DNA of 64,000 bases from Emydura subglobosa. Taxonomy: Eukaryota > Chordata > Testudines > Chelidae. Made by a program: the position numbers and the translations under genes. Under the pieces are notes generated by a model. The model searched no databases and was not told the origin of the DNA. It saw only the letters and a program-made list of their open reading frames with translations. Positions 1 to 11,050 of the stretch are shown here, one piece after another. Position 1 is the first letter of the stretch, and each line of letters opens with the position of its first letter. Location: the NCBI GenBank assembly GCA_007922225.1, contig ML679995.1, positions 5,770,689 through 5,834,688 on the forward strand, in the 5' to 3' direction.

Positions 1-1030
1 CTGACAACAGGCTAGCTGAGCTTCTGAACGACCATGCCTGGCCATGGACCCTCTGCTGTCCCTCCACACCTTATAGCGAATCCCCTCACTTTCCTACAAC
101 TGGAATTAACTCTTTCTCAATATGCAGACTCCACAGGCTGATACTGATGGGTTACTGGTATTACTGAGATCAGGATCTGATCCCATGTGGCTCCAAAGAG
201 GGCAGCAACCATTTCAGAGGTCCTGATTCTAATCTCTCTTACAGTGGTATGGATCAGGAGTATGCTCTTCAGGTCAATGAAGTTACACCAATATAGAAGG
301 TAGATGAGAACCAGACCCATGAATCAGTTCAGGGATGCCACAGGGGTCCTAAGAGACAGAAATAAATCCCTTTGGCAGGCTAAAATCCTGATACACTGTG
401 CAAAGCAATCTGGAGGTGAGCTCCCTTCTCAGCATCTGTACTGAATCCCCCAAAGCAGAAATCAGAAGACTCCTGGCAGAGGAACAAAGCTATGGAAAGA
501 AGCTCCCGTTTAACGAGACCAATGAATGCCAGGTTGTGTGGGTGAGGAAACTGGTTTCCTTGTGACTTGGTTCTATCAGGGCCACCCACTGCGGTATCCA
601 GAGCTGAAGAGTGAGTCATTTGAGGGACAGTTACGGTGTGGCTGACTGAACAGTTTAATCTCAAATAAAGTAGGGTTTTATGAAACATGGAATCTACTCT
701 ATCACCCTTTAGAATATGAAAAGGGCCAGAGATTGAATATTCAACCCGGTTGAATAGAGATCCGGAAAGAGGCCTTCCTGAAGTTTGGCTGGGGAGCAGG
801 GGTCGGTCCAGCCCACTGCAGAGACAAGAGTAGGAGGTGGATTTCAGTTCTAGGTCTCAACTTCCTCAATGTTCACTGGCTCTTGGTTCAGGTCTGTCTC
901 GAGAAGGTACTGAAGCAAAATACTAACCTGTACAAAAAGACCTGCCCTTCTTTTCACTGAGTCCTCTCTTCTAAGATAAGGGCTGAGATCAATGTGACTG
1001 TGCACCTAAATCTCATAGTGAAAAGTTCCA
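1..1030. other. Non-coding stretch, nothing recognised
   Basis: I see no gene, RNA or repeat I can name here. Short open frames on the minus strand lack similarity to anything I know and have no splice or promoter context. Confidence 0.5.
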
Positions 1031-1176
1031 GAGGGGTAGCTGTGTTAGTCTGTATACAGCAAAAACAACGAGAGTCGTGTAGCATCTGACGAAGAGGGTT
1101 ACAGCCCATGAGAGATTATGCCTGCAGAAATTAAATGTGTTAATCTTTAAAGTGCTACAGGACTCTCGTTTTTTTT
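1031..1176. repeat. Fold-back (palindromic) dispersed repeat
   Basis: The left arm starts GGGGTAGCTGTGTTAGTCTG and continues through AACAACGAGAGTC.TGTAGCA. The right arm, TGCTACAGGACTCTCGTT, is its reverse complement. The middle carries the degraded 'CATCTGACGAAG...' segment. From memory this GGGTAGC-GTGTTAGTCTG motif is very common in turtle DNA and comes as a long-terminal-inverted-repeat, non-autonomous DNA element. The right arm here stops at a T run and lacks its outer part, so the copy is truncated. Confidence 0.7.
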
Positions 1177-1307
1177 TTAAATCTCATAGGGAGCTTTGAA
1201 ATGCCCACCTTGGAACTTATATATTACTTATAGATGTGAGAATGCACCTATATGGGAGCTGTGTTAAGTATAAAAGATACCAGGCTGGCCAGCTACTTGA
1301 GTGATTC

Positions 1308-1505
1308 AGTGAAGGGGTAGCATGGTACAGTGGACAGAATGCTGGCTTAGGAGTCAGGCAACCTGAGTTCTAGTTTTCTCTACCATTCCTCTTTGACTCT
1401 GAAGAAGTCATTCTTGATTCCCTGCCCCACCCTTCATCTGCCTATTTAGACGGTAAGATCTTCAGAGCAGGGACTGTCTCTCACTGTGTGTTATGCTCTG
1501 ACTGT
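1308..1505 (+). repeat. tRNA-derived SINE, MIR/CORE-like
   Basis: The tRNA-like head contains GGTACAGTGGACAGAATGCTGG (A-box side) and, after GAGTCAGG, ACCTGAGTTCTAGTT (B-box side). The 3' part contains GATCTTCAGAGCAGGGACTG, the LINE-type tail seen again at 10.9 kb and 28.8 kb. Full members run on to TACAGCACCTAGCAC, which is missing here, so the tail is truncated. Confidence 0.7.
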
Positions 1506-2679
1506 CAGGATGGAGTCCTAATCCTGACCTTGGGAACTACTATAATTGAAACATGTTAATAATGGAGATTCAAAGGCCAGTCAGATGACCAGCTCACATT
1601 GACACTCAACAGGAACGAGCCAGCTAGCTGCCATTTGTGCCTTTTGAATCTCTCTCTCGAATAGCTCTGTACAAGTGCTAAGTATTACTAGCTACAATGC
1701 AATTCTGCAGGGGGGTCTCAGTCAAAACATTCATTAACTCCCTATATTTCTCCCCTATTTTTCCAGTTCATTTTGGGGGCCATTTTCCAGGTTTCTAAAT
1801 TGTTCCCTAATATATCATCATTTAAAGAGTTACAAGAATTAATGTTAGAGGTAAGCGTGGCGGGGTGTGTGTGGAAAGAGTTATCCAAAAATCTCAAACC
1901 TCAGGATGAGTTTAAACTTCACCCCTCCCGACGCAATGTCTAGACAAATTGTCCACTGCAGGGCACCATGGACTTCTCTTTATCCTATTAATGCTGCTGC
2001 AGCAGCAGAGTCAAGAACTGAAGACACATGCGCGCACACACTCCAGCCAAACTCTGGCTGAAACTTGAATTGAACCTGAAGAGTTCTGCGTTTGCTTAAC
2101 CTGTATTTCTAATGCTGTTTGTTCTGAGTCAGCAAGCCCTAGTTTCCACAGGGAATGTTTGAACTAAATCCTAATCCATATGAACCACGGTGAGAACACA
2201 AGAGAGTGGGAATCGGAACTCGAAAGCTTTTTATTATACTTTTCATTGCCTGATCGGTCTGTGGCTCTGAGCAATGAGGTTTCCACCGAGGGTAGCAGCA
2301 CACTGCCAGCAGAATGCTTAATTAATTTTATCGTCCATGTTCTTGTTCTCCCTCTCCTTCCATTTCTCTTCTAGAAGGGCTAAGTGACTAAGGAAGATGC
2401 AGGAAAAAGAGGAATATTTAATTCCAGTGAAGGATCAAAGCTTACATGAACCCAACATTGACTAAGCCCCTTGGCATTTTCCTTCTAGGCCCCTTCCGCC
2501 TCCCACTGAAATCAAGAGGAGTTTAACGTGGTCTTCAGTGGACGGCCTTACACCTCTCGAGAGGCACAGAACACTTGTCATTTACCCGATGCAGCATCTG
2601 TCATGAGAGGGCCTCGAATTCTCTCACTCCATTAAGTCTGGGCGGGGGGGAAGGCAAGTAGTATCCCCATTTCAAAGCC
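1506..2679. other. Non-coding stretch, nothing recognised
   Basis: No gene or named repeat is visible. Two short plus-strand frames (64 codons each) begin near 1867 and 2180 but have no recognisable domain. Confidence 0.4.
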
Positions 2680-3024
2680 AGAGGGGACCTTCAAATAATC
2701 TAGATTACACTACTTCTATAACACAAGCCATAAAATTTCACACAGTAGAAGAGAATTAATCTTTCCTACTTCATAAGTGACCAATACTGAGCCCAAAAAT
2801 TGAGGTTGATCTAGAGCATATCTTTTAGAAAGGTTTCAGGCCTAAAGAAAGCAATCAACGGAGAATTTACCACATCCCTTGGTAAATTGTTCCAAAAGTT
2901 AGCTACCATTAATGCTAAAAGTTGCATGTGCTCTCCAGTTTCATTTTTTCTAATTTCAACTTCCAGCCATCGGATCTTGTTATGCATTTGTCAACTAGAT
3001 TAAAGAGTGCCCTAATACCAGATA
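2680..3024 (-). mobile_element. CR1 LINE 3' end, minus strand
   Basis: Read on the minus strand this is the last part of a CR1 element. On the plus strand it shows GCCAGAGGGGACCTTCAAAT (the CR1 tail 'GGTCCCTTCTGGC'), GCATATCTTTTAGAAAGG, CCACATCCCTTGGTAAATTG (the end of ORF2) and CCAGCCATCGGATCTTGTTA. It is 5'-truncated near 3024, about 6 bases from the next CR1, which runs the other way. Divergence is high. Confidence 0.8.
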
Positions 3025-3029
3025 TCATC

Positions 3030-3667
3030 AGAGCTGGCTGCCCCATCTCAAAAAAGATATATTAGATTGGAAAAGGTACCGAGAAGGGCAACAAAAATTA
3101 TTAGGGGTACAGAACAACTTCCATATGAAGAGATTAATAAGACTGGGACTTTTCAACATGGATAAGAGATGACTATGGGGGGATATGATAGAGATCTATA
3201 ACATCATGACTGGTGTAGAGAAAGTAAATAAGGAAATGTTATTTACTCCTTCTCATAACAGAAGAACTAGGGGTCACCAAATGAAAATAATTGGCAGCAG
3301 GTTTAAAATGAGCAAAATGAAGTATTTCTTCACACAATGTACAGTCAACCTATGGAACTCCTTGCCAGAGGATGTTGTGAAGGCCAAAACTATAACAGGG
3401 TTTAAAAAAAAGAACTATATAAGTTCATGGAGGATAGGTTCATCAATAGCTAGTAGACAGGATGGGTAGGGATGCAAAACCATGCTCTGAAGTGTTCCTA
3501 GCCTCTGTTTGCCAAGGTGTCAGGGGATGGATCACTTGATGATTGCCTGTTCTGTTCATTCCTTCTGAAGCACCTGGCATTGGCCACTGTCGGAAGACAG
3601 GATACTGGGCTAGATGGACCATCGGTCTGATCCAGCATGGCCCTTTTCTATGTTCTGCTATGTTCTA
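3030..3667 (+). mobile_element. CR1 LINE 3' end, plus strand
   Basis: The segment starts in GGCTGCCCCATCTCAAAAAA and covers the last part of the CR1 reverse-transcriptase ORF and its 3' UTR. A 94-codon frame (3185-3469) keeps recognisable CR1 C-terminal motifs, [10 protein letters not shown] and WNSLPEDVV. The 3' UTR has CTGGGCTAGATGGACCAT, and the terminal repeat is TATGTTCTGCTATGTTC. The tail differs from that of the adjacent minus-strand copy, so they are different subfamilies and separate insertions. Confidence 0.85.
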
Positions 3668-5292
3668 AGTACTTATAGCTCAAAGCGAAGGGATTTCCAT
3701 CACTCTATCTATAGCCTAAGAATTCTTATGACAGAATACTTTCTTTGATAGTCAGCTAAATATCAGTTGGCATAATCCCACCCATCATTCCTAGTTATAA
3801 CTCCTAAAAGAACCCTAACCAATTCCACCTCTTTCATATGCACCCTCCAAACACTAGCATCATAGTTATTTATTTTTAGTTATTAGTTATTTCATTCTAT
3901 TGGCACCACTCTCAAATTTGGGACATTTTGCAGTGTTTAGAATAGTTCAAGTATTTTAATACATTCCACCCAGTAATCTATTTCCTCCTCTAAACACAAC
4001 CATAATTGTAACATTACTAGACACACACACAAACACAATATCCCCTATCTCCTGAACAGATAGATAGATAAAATGAGATTAGATTAAATAGTCCCACTGT
4101 TGCTTTATGTACTTTTTATTTTAGAACTATTATTGCTATTAGTGATAATTCATGTGTTGAGACTAAATGTGGACCAATCCAGGACCTTTGCGTCAAAACC
4201 TGCAACCAAACCTCAACTTTGAATCTTGCGATCAACTGAACTTTCTTCCCATGTTGTTTGTTGTTTTAAGTAGACACATGACTCTGAGCTTCGTGCTTTC
4301 CATTAGAACTAGAACCCAATCCCCATTAAGACAGGGCATTTTGTGAGGCATTTCCAGGAGACAATGGGAAACCATCACAAAAGTCTATCTTTGTGAGACA
4401 TCTAACCCCGGCTGCGAACATCTTCTGTGAGGATTTGAGATGCACAATACTATACAGTCCTTCAACTAAAGTATCTCTTCACCTCCAACCCAAACAACTC
4501 CCATTTCCCTCTGATGAGGCATAACAAAAGGCAACTCACCTGAGCGGGAAAACAGGAGGGGAAAGAATCACAGATGGGCATTCATATTCAACAGTGAAGG
4601 GCACACTATAGGAACCAGATTGGAATATCATACCTCGGGTCTACTATAAGTATTTAAACAAGAGAGAATAAGAAGTCTACAAATATCAGGATGCTGCTTT
4701 TCAAAGAGCATTTACTGTTGCCCTTAAAAAACAAATGCAGTCAAGCGACAGAGACAGAAGCCGGCTTTCCAAGACTAGCAAAGAGGATTTCCAAAGTAAC
4801 TTTCAGGAAGGTTATCTGGAGACAAGGGGAAAGTGAAGTCCTTTCCCTCCACAAAGGAAAGTAAATGGGTGACCCTATGCTAATGAGGACAATTCACTCC
4901 CAGGATGAGTCATTCAGCAACAGCAAGGTCCCCCTGTCCTGCCTGTTGATTCATATTTTTTTTTCCTGTTAGCATCGAGAAGAGTCTTAAAAGGGTTGGT
5001 TGGTGACCTACCCGCTAACAAGTTTGGGTTTGATCATGTTATTTATTTGGCATTAGCATAGTGTCACCCCCAACAGATTTCTCTTCAGTGATGGGTTATT
5101 TTGTGAAGGGCGGGGACAGACAGAAGCAAAACGGTAAGCCAAAATGAACTACAAAGGAAAGAGGGAGATTCAGAGATGAATATCTGAAGAAAGGCCAATT
5201 TCATTTCCATGAAAAATTGCAAAAATTAAGATTTGAATTTTTCTCCTCATTTCTTGGGAATCTCATTTCTGCTCTGTGAAACATTTTGAAAC
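3668..5292. other. Non-coding stretch, nothing recognised
   Basis: AT-rich DNA with short simple repeats (ACACACAC near 4022, GATAGATAGATA near 4060). No gene or named mobile element is visible. Confidence 0.4.
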
Positions 5293-5311
5293 TTTTTTTT
5301 TTTTTTTTTTT
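5293..5311. repeat. Poly(T) run, 19 bases
   Basis: Uninterrupted T run. No element body can be assigned to either side, so I do not call it a retroposon tail. Confidence 0.8.
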
Positions 5312-5349
5312 GGCATCAAGTTCAGTGCATGGGAATGGTATTTTTAAAC

Positions 5350-5555
5350 AGACAAGGTGGTTGAGGCAGTGTCTTTTATTGGACCAACTTCTGTTGGTGA
5401 AGGACCTAAAGAAGAGCTGTGTGTAAGCTTGAAAACTTGTTTCTTTCACCAACAGAAGTTGGTCCAATTAAAGATATTACATCACTCCTCTTCTCTCTCT
5501 AATATCCTGGGATGAACATGGATACAACACTGCAAACAAATTTTAAACAGGTCAG
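5350..5555. repeat. Fold-back dispersed repeat, second family
   Basis: Inverted arms TTATTGGACCAACTTCTGTT and AACAGAAGTTGGTCCAATTA flank a spacer containing CTAAAGAAGAGCTGTGTGTAAGCTTG. Downstream is the companion segment CTAATATCCTGGGATGAACATGG...ACAACACTGCAAAC. A degraded relative lies at 9918-10050. It looks like a non-autonomous palindromic DNA element. Confidence 0.7.
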
Positions 5556-5645
5556 TTCCTTGGACAGATGTTCATCTAGATTGAAACGAATGCCCAGTAT
5601 GGAATACAGGTCTAATTTGGGAATGCTTACTTGGGCAAAACTCTC

Positions 5646-5670
5646 AATAAAATCAATCAATCAATCAATC
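5646..5670. repeat. Microsatellite (AATC)n
   Basis: About five tandem AATC units inside otherwise unremarkable sequence. Confidence 0.85.
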
Positions 5671-5884
5671 TTACATGATGATGATAGAGTTGGGAGTTTT
5701 GCCTGAGACCGGGCTATAGTTTTTGGCTCTTTGACTATAGAGAAAGCAATTCTCTGCACTGCCCTTAAACGGTATAAAAATATACAGTATTTTGTTTAGA
5801 TTAAATTTAAAATGTATGGCACATTAGTTTGTATGTTTTTTTTTTAAATTTATTGTGTGGTGTCTTGGCTCTATTGAGATATGA

Positions 5885-6185
5885 TGGTTCAGATCCTAAA
5901 CTGGTGTAAACTGGCATAGCTCCATGGACTTCACTGAGCTCTGTCTGTCAGATTAGGTTAAATACTTGTATATTATGTTCAGAAGAGTGGTGCTGCTGCC
6001 AATTACACCAGTGTAAAGGCCCAATGCTAGAATCCTGTACTCACAGGAATAGTTCCTCTGAAGTTAATGGGTCCACTCATGTTAATAAGAGTCAGTGGAA
6101 TTCAGACCTAACTCAGGAATGACTTCAGTGGAGTTACACCTCATTTTAACTGGTGTAGTTTAGAACAGAATTTGGTCCTGCGTAT
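5885..6185. repeat. Palindromic GGTGTAA-type repeat cluster
   Basis: The segment has paired motifs of opposite orientation: AAACTGGTGTAAACTGG, TTACACCAGTGTAAAGGC, GACTTCAGTGGAGTTACACC and AACTGGTGTAG. These alternate 'GGTGTAA', 'TTACACC' and 'AGTCAATGG'-like words. Copies of the same word set recur in the window (6.87, 40.3, 45.2, 57.3, 58.5 and 60.6 kb), which marks a dispersed fold-back family. Confidence 0.6.
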
Positions 6186-6690
6186 TTATTCGGTGACCAA
6201 TAAAGCTCAATAGAAACCCCCATTAACTATTTTTTAAAATAACTAACTAACATCAAAATATTTGATGGTCCCTAACGAGATGACCAGTGATGTCAATATC
6301 AAATTATCTATTGAGGAAGAACTGTCAGAAACATGTTGCAGATGAAACAGGCGATAATTAGTGTGACAAGAATAAAATAAAAGACAGACTCAATCAATTG
6401 TTAATCTTATATTAACCGAGGACTCTGTAGAATGGCTATGCATCACCTTACACTAGTGCTTGCATCTCAGTAAATACATTTTCACTGATGAATTGTGGCT
6501 TCCTTAACACATAACGTTCTTTTGAAATCAGAACAAAATGTCTATTTAAGGGACGGCATTTGAAAATGTCACTCATTTCCATATTCAGACTTTAATTTTC
6601 CTCTAATTGGTATTCATTTAAGGGACAAAAAAATCAGCACACACCTTTTTGTCACTTCTTCTGCTTTAAAGGCTGATTTTCTGAGGGAAA
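6186..6690. other. Non-coding stretch, nothing recognised
   Basis: AT-rich sequence with no recognisable gene or element. Confidence 0.4.
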
Positions 6691-6864
6691 GAGCAGAATC
6701 CTGCCCCCATCGAAGCCAACAGCAAAAATTGCATTGCCTTTGATGGGAGCAGGAGCAGTAATGCTCTATTTTTATTTATTTATTTGGTAGCAATGAGATG
6801 CCACTTCCCTTGCTGCATGTATGGGTAGAAAACCGAAGGAGAAAGGGAATCTCCAGAGAAATGA

Positions 6865-6975
6865 GGGCAGATTCTGATCTGAGTTACCATACCAATCCAG
6901 AGTAACTCCATCAAAGTGAATCGAGTGGCACCAGATTGAGACGAGTTTAACGAAGAGCAGAATCCGGCTCGGTGG
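6865..6975. repeat. GGTGTAA-family palindromic repeat
   Basis: AGATTCTGATCTGAGTTACC followed by GAGTAACTCCATCAAAGTGA and GAAGAGCAGAATCCGG reproduces the 'gattctgatct...ttac...ggagtaactccat...agaatc' plan of the family at 45.2 kb. A minus-strand 155-codon frame crosses it and is a chance frame. Confidence 0.55.
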
Positions 6976-7546
6976 ATTTTTTTTAAAGCCAATAGAGGAC
7001 ACAGTTCATCTGATTGACAATAGCTGGTGAGCTTCAAAAACTTCTTTCCCTCTTGTGTGGAATAGCTCAGGCTGTCTGCAGCTGCTACAAAGGCAGCCAA
7101 CAGACACTGCTCCCTTATATCATCATTAGCCCGAGAGAACATGTGATGTGTACTCCAATTTACCAGCGAGGGCTGGATAGATGGCTCTGTTGAAGCCAGC
7201 AATATCCTGGCAGCTGTGCTACAGGAACAATGAAGGGCATCTTCCACTCGGTCTGGATCAGCAGATCTTTTCCCTGTTAAGTCTGGGGATGTGCAGGGGG
7301 TGAGTGACTCTGGCAGAAAAGCTCATTACTTGTTTGGATGGTTGTTGTCTGTGGAGGGGCACTTTGGATGCAGAGAACCTTTATAGGCAAGTCTGTCCCC
7401 TTTAAGGGTAATTACATTCTGCCTCCCTTAAAGTTCTCCCTCTGCCCGCTCCAGTTGGGTTCACTCTGTTCTGGCCTAAACCGTCGTGTCATGTTGCTGA
7501 TGCTGTTAACACAGCTGCCACGTTCCACCCCAGAGTTATAGTCTAA

Positions 7547-7756
7547 GGGCATGTCTACACTGTCATAAACAACCCGTGACTAGCCCGAGTCAGCTGACTT
7601 GGGCACACTGGAGCCCGAACGCTGGGGGTTCCCAGAGCTTAGGCTTCAGCCTGAGCCTAGACATCTACACAGCCTGAACTCTGCAAGCCTGAGTCAGCTG
7701 ACCCAGGCCAGCTGTGGCCCTGCGGTGGGGGCTTTCATTCCTGTGTAGACGTACCC
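7547..7756. mobile_element. MITE with GGGCATGTCTACACT terminal repeats
   Basis: The left end GGGCATGTCTACACTG and right end GTGTAGACGTACCC are inverted repeats. The left flank is TAA (7544-7546) and the right flank TGA (7757-7759). The interior has further inversions (AGTCAGCTGACTTGGGC and AGTCAGCTGACCCAGGCC). A TWA duplication plus GGG-initial ends fits the PIF/Harbinger superfamily. No transposase is encoded. Confidence 0.75.
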
Positions 7757-7760
7757 TGAG

Positions 7761-7831
7761 GGTGAAATCCTGGCCCAACGACAATCAATGGCAAAGCTCT
7801 CATTTAATTCAGTGGGGCCAACCTTTCACCT
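7761..7831. repeat. Short palindromic repeat abutting the MITE
   Basis: GGTGAAATCCTGGCCC and GGGGCCAACCTTTCACC are imperfect inverted ends around an 'AATCAATGG' core. It begins five bases after the previous MITE ends, so one element probably inserted at the edge of the other. Confidence 0.55.
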
Positions 7832-8611
7832 TAAACTTCTGATGCTGCAGGCTATCCCACGCAGGCAACCTCTGAACCTGACCTCAGGGGCTCCGTGGGG
7901 ACGCAGTGACTTGGGTATATGGAATAGCTTGCAGCATCCAAGTCTATAAATCCATTGGTAATGTTTGTAGTGCCACAGGGGACACCTTCAGATGAAAGTT
8001 ACTATGAATGTGTCAGACTGTTGTCCTGCACCTGAATATGTTTCATTTGCAGTCTCTCCAATTTTTTCTCCCTGTAATATTTCCACTTTTGAGCAGCAGA
8101 TTGCCCAGGAATAATAGAAGTCTGTTTCTGAGCTTTTCAGAGGCAGATTCCTGAAATCAAACAATATATGTAACTTCCCCGCTCTAGCCCTTACCTTGCT
8201 GAATACATACGGCACTTATTGTTGGATGTCTTTTTGTTCACAAGATCAAATAAAATGCTGCTGTCCTTTAAACTAAGTAACAAGAGTGTGAAGAAAGACA
8301 AAAGGAAAACAAAGAGGAGGAAAGACGGATGAAAAAACAACAAATCCGGTTAAATTTCAAGATGTGTGCACTGGCAACCACAAAACCTTGTTGATCTTCT
8401 ATCCCCTCATGCATCCCTGTCCTTGTCCACATGCTTTGTCATACGTCATGTTAAGTTAGGCCATGATCTTGTGATCTCATCCACATGGCTTGTTGATTAC
8501 AAGATACTGTATGTAATCAATCCGAGTGGAGCTCCACTGCAGTGAATGGTGCTCTGTTTGCACATGGCACAGTTCTGCTGTTAGAATGGGGGCTTACATG
8601 GTAAAATCTAG
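7832..8611. other. Non-coding stretch, nothing recognised
   Basis: No gene or named repeat is visible. A small hairpin, GATTACAAGATACTGTATGTAATC, lies near 8495-8520. Confidence 0.4.
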
Positions 8612-8784
8612 TGCCCTCAACATTTTCAAAAGTGACAAGTGCCTCAGTGTTTGGATGCCCAACTTGATTTTCAGAAAGTGCTGAGCACCTACCCTGTGAA
8701 AATCATGCCCCTTGAAGGTGTGTTACATTAGGCATCTATAAATTGTAGCACCCAAAACCGCTAGTCACTTTTGAAAATCTTGGC
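8612..8784. mobile_element. MITE with ATTTTCAAAAGTGAC inverted arms
   Basis: Left arm CATTTTCAAAAGTGAC (8621-8636) and right arm GTCACTTTTGAAAAT (8764-8778) are inverted. TAA follows at 8785-8787. Internal words (GTGCCTCAG, GCATCTATAAATT) match the related element at 59912-60051. Non-autonomous, no coding capacity. Confidence 0.6.
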
Positions 8785-8787
8785 TAA

Positions 8788-9859
8788 TAATAACAACAAA
8801 CAACAATATGCCTTCAGCTACATCCAGGCAGCCTCTGATATAACTGATATAACTGAGGCAGTGATTCATTAATTAGCCTTTGAGCTGGAAGGGAAAAGGC
8901 TTCCGAGGACTGGAAACGAGGATGATCATTCAGTGACCCAGAGTAAGAAAGAAAGCAGGGATACAGAGGTAGTTTCTTAGATGATATTACTATTTTGGCT
9001 TTGTTTCTTATTGGTATATGTCTCCATGATTCTCTCTAATCATATAACCCTCTGGGTCCAGAGCACATTGGTGGAACTTGAAGCTTTGTCTGTTGGTCAT
9101 GCCCAAAGCCAATATTCCAGGCAGCCAGTCGGGGCAAAACTATTGCTTCCGACCCTAAAGTAAAAAAAGATGGGAAGCAACATTGTTAGTCTAGGCACAG
9201 GGCAACAAGAAGTGTTGATGCATCACTGAAACAAGGGCAGAGTATGACCCTATGCTCAAAACTTACCTGCTTTCAAGATGGAACTGCCTCCGGCCATAGG
9301 CAAAGAGTAGTTAGTTCAAAGTGGAACGTACACACCTACTGTGCCAAACAGGGCTTAACTCTACTAGGTCAAATTGATCCCTAGTCTCAATGAAGGTACA
9401 TTAGGGAGGAATTTGGCCCAGAGGTGTTTCTCACCAGATTGAAAGCATAAATCTTTTTATTTTTCATACTGTGGACAGGAAAAAAATATATCCTCGTCCT
9501 ATCTCAATAAAAGCCTTTGGGTAAACCATTGTGATTTCCCACACAGTATAATGAAGTCCACAGCTACTTAGAAACTTCTCCATTGTCATTATCTCAGTGG
9601 CACACTTATGGCCATTCAGACTTCATGATGATACTGGGGACAGAACTTAGATCATCCTGATCCAAAAGCTTACGTCCTGACCATGTGATCTGCTGAAGAA
9701 TCTCCTTCAGCTGCAGATCGCATAGCCATTCTATTGCCTCAATTCAATTGAAAGGGGCCCACGTGGTGCCAAATGGACTGATAGTTCAGCAAGATGGGCA
9801 CCATGCCCTCTAGAGTTGGAGTGAGTTCCCCTCGGTTGGTACTGAAACAAAACTGCAGG
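8788..9859. other. Non-coding stretch, nothing recognised
   Basis: No gene or named repeat is visible. GATCTGCTGAAG...CTTCAGCTGCAGATC near 9687-9720 is a small imperfect hairpin. Confidence 0.4.
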
Positions 9860-9917
9860 TTGGAAGAATGGTCTTGTGGTTCAGACATTGCCTTGGGATG
9901 CAGGAAAACTCACTTCA
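9860..9917 (+). repeat. SINE head fragment
   Basis: GTTGGAAGAATGGTCTTGTGG...CACTTCAAGTCCT resembles a tRNA-like head with an 'A-box...TTCAAGTCC' B-box pattern. It is cut off where the next repeat begins, so only the head survives. Confidence 0.4.
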
Positions 9918-10050
9918 AGTCCTGAAGAAGAGCTCTATAAAAGCTCAAAAGCTTCTCTCTCTCACCAACAGAAGTTACCTCACCCACCTGGTCACTCTAA
10001 TATCCTGGAACCATGATGGCTACAACAAAAATGTTTACAACACTGGAGAA
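9918..10050. repeat. Fold-back repeat fragment (same family as 5.35 kb)
   Basis: CTGAAGAAGAGCTCTATAAA, CTCACCAACAGAAGTTAC, CTCACCCACCTGGTCACT and CTAATATCCTGGAACCATGATGG occur in the same order as in the copy at 5350-5555. Only the right arm is present, so the inverted pair is lost. Confidence 0.65.
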
Positions 10051-10824
10051 TATACACTTCAATGACTAGTGACATGGCTTGTATTTGGCCTGGCAAGCCA
10101 GGGGCGAAAGGCATTATAACTCAATTCCAAAATTGGAAGATTAATCGTTTTTAATAAATGTACTCAGCGCTCGTTCTAGAAAGCAGCTTTTTTCACCTAC
10201 ACACTCGCTATCTTTTTTTTTTTTTTTTTGGCCATGTAGCTGTTTGTTTCCAGGAAAGGTGGGATGAGGAGACAAAGCAAACCCAGATCCTTTATTATTT
10301 CTAGTGAACGCACATCTAATCATCACACTGAATCACATTGTCTGTGCAGAGGGGCCAGAGGAGTAACTGTAGCATGTGCATAATTTCATTTACTCTGTTA
10401 TCAGGTTTACTAGGAATTAAGGGGAAAAACAATATTGTGCAGCTGCAAAGGTCCGTGCGGTGAGAGAAACAGACAGGTGCACCGATCTCTGGCTTATCTC
10501 CAGTTTTTGCCCCTGATTTAATGACGGTTTTAGCCTCTTGTATACATTTCTATACAGAGTTGCCAATAAGATTCTCTTCATTAGCTGTGTATATTCGATT
10601 TTCCAGGTCTACCAATGGGGCTGCACATGGAGCAGCTAGCAGAACCAGGGTAGCATCTTCTATACAAAGCGTAAACCTAAACCCTAACTAGTTTATACTG
10701 CACCAGCCACTTCGGTATTGGAGAGCTTAAATCCTCTTTTAGAGTTTGCACTGTGACAGAAACCAGCACAAAGTTGGGATCCCATTGTGCCAATTGACAA
10801 CGGCTTCTGGAAGGAACGTGCTCT
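10051..10824. other. Non-coding stretch with a T18 run
   Basis: A T run of 18 lies at 10212-10229. Nothing else is recognisable. Confidence 0.4.
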
Positions 10825-11050
10825 CATGGACAGATCACTGGACTGGGACTCGGGACAACCGGTTGAACTGCTGGCCTGTTGTGTGGCTTGGGCAAGACAC
10901 TTCACCTCTCCTCTCCCTTTGTCTTATCCATTTAGATTGTCAGCTCTCCAGGGCAAAGACTGTCTCTTAATACGTGTTTACACAGCACCTAGCATAATGG
11001 GGGCCTGATCTCAGTTGGGGCCTCTAGGCATTACTATACAATTGTAATTT
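10825..11050 (+). repeat. MIR/CORE-like SINE, near complete
   Basis: From 5' to 3' the segment shows GGACAGATCACTGGACTGGG (tRNA-like head), GGTTGAACTGCTGGCC (B-box region), GGCTTGGGCAAGACACTTCACC (the central CORE motif), then TTGTCAGCTCTCCAGGGCAAAGACTG and CACAGCACCTAGCATAATGG (LINE-type tail). It ends in GGGGCCTCTAGGCATTACTA. This is one of the most complete copies in the window and can serve as its local reference. Confidence 0.8.

Noticed and set aside
5293..5311. Poly(T) as a minus-strand retroposon tail
   Set aside because: No element body or target duplication next to it.
6780..7247. 155-codon minus-strand open frame
   Set aside because: Crosses a palindromic repeat and has no recognisable domain.
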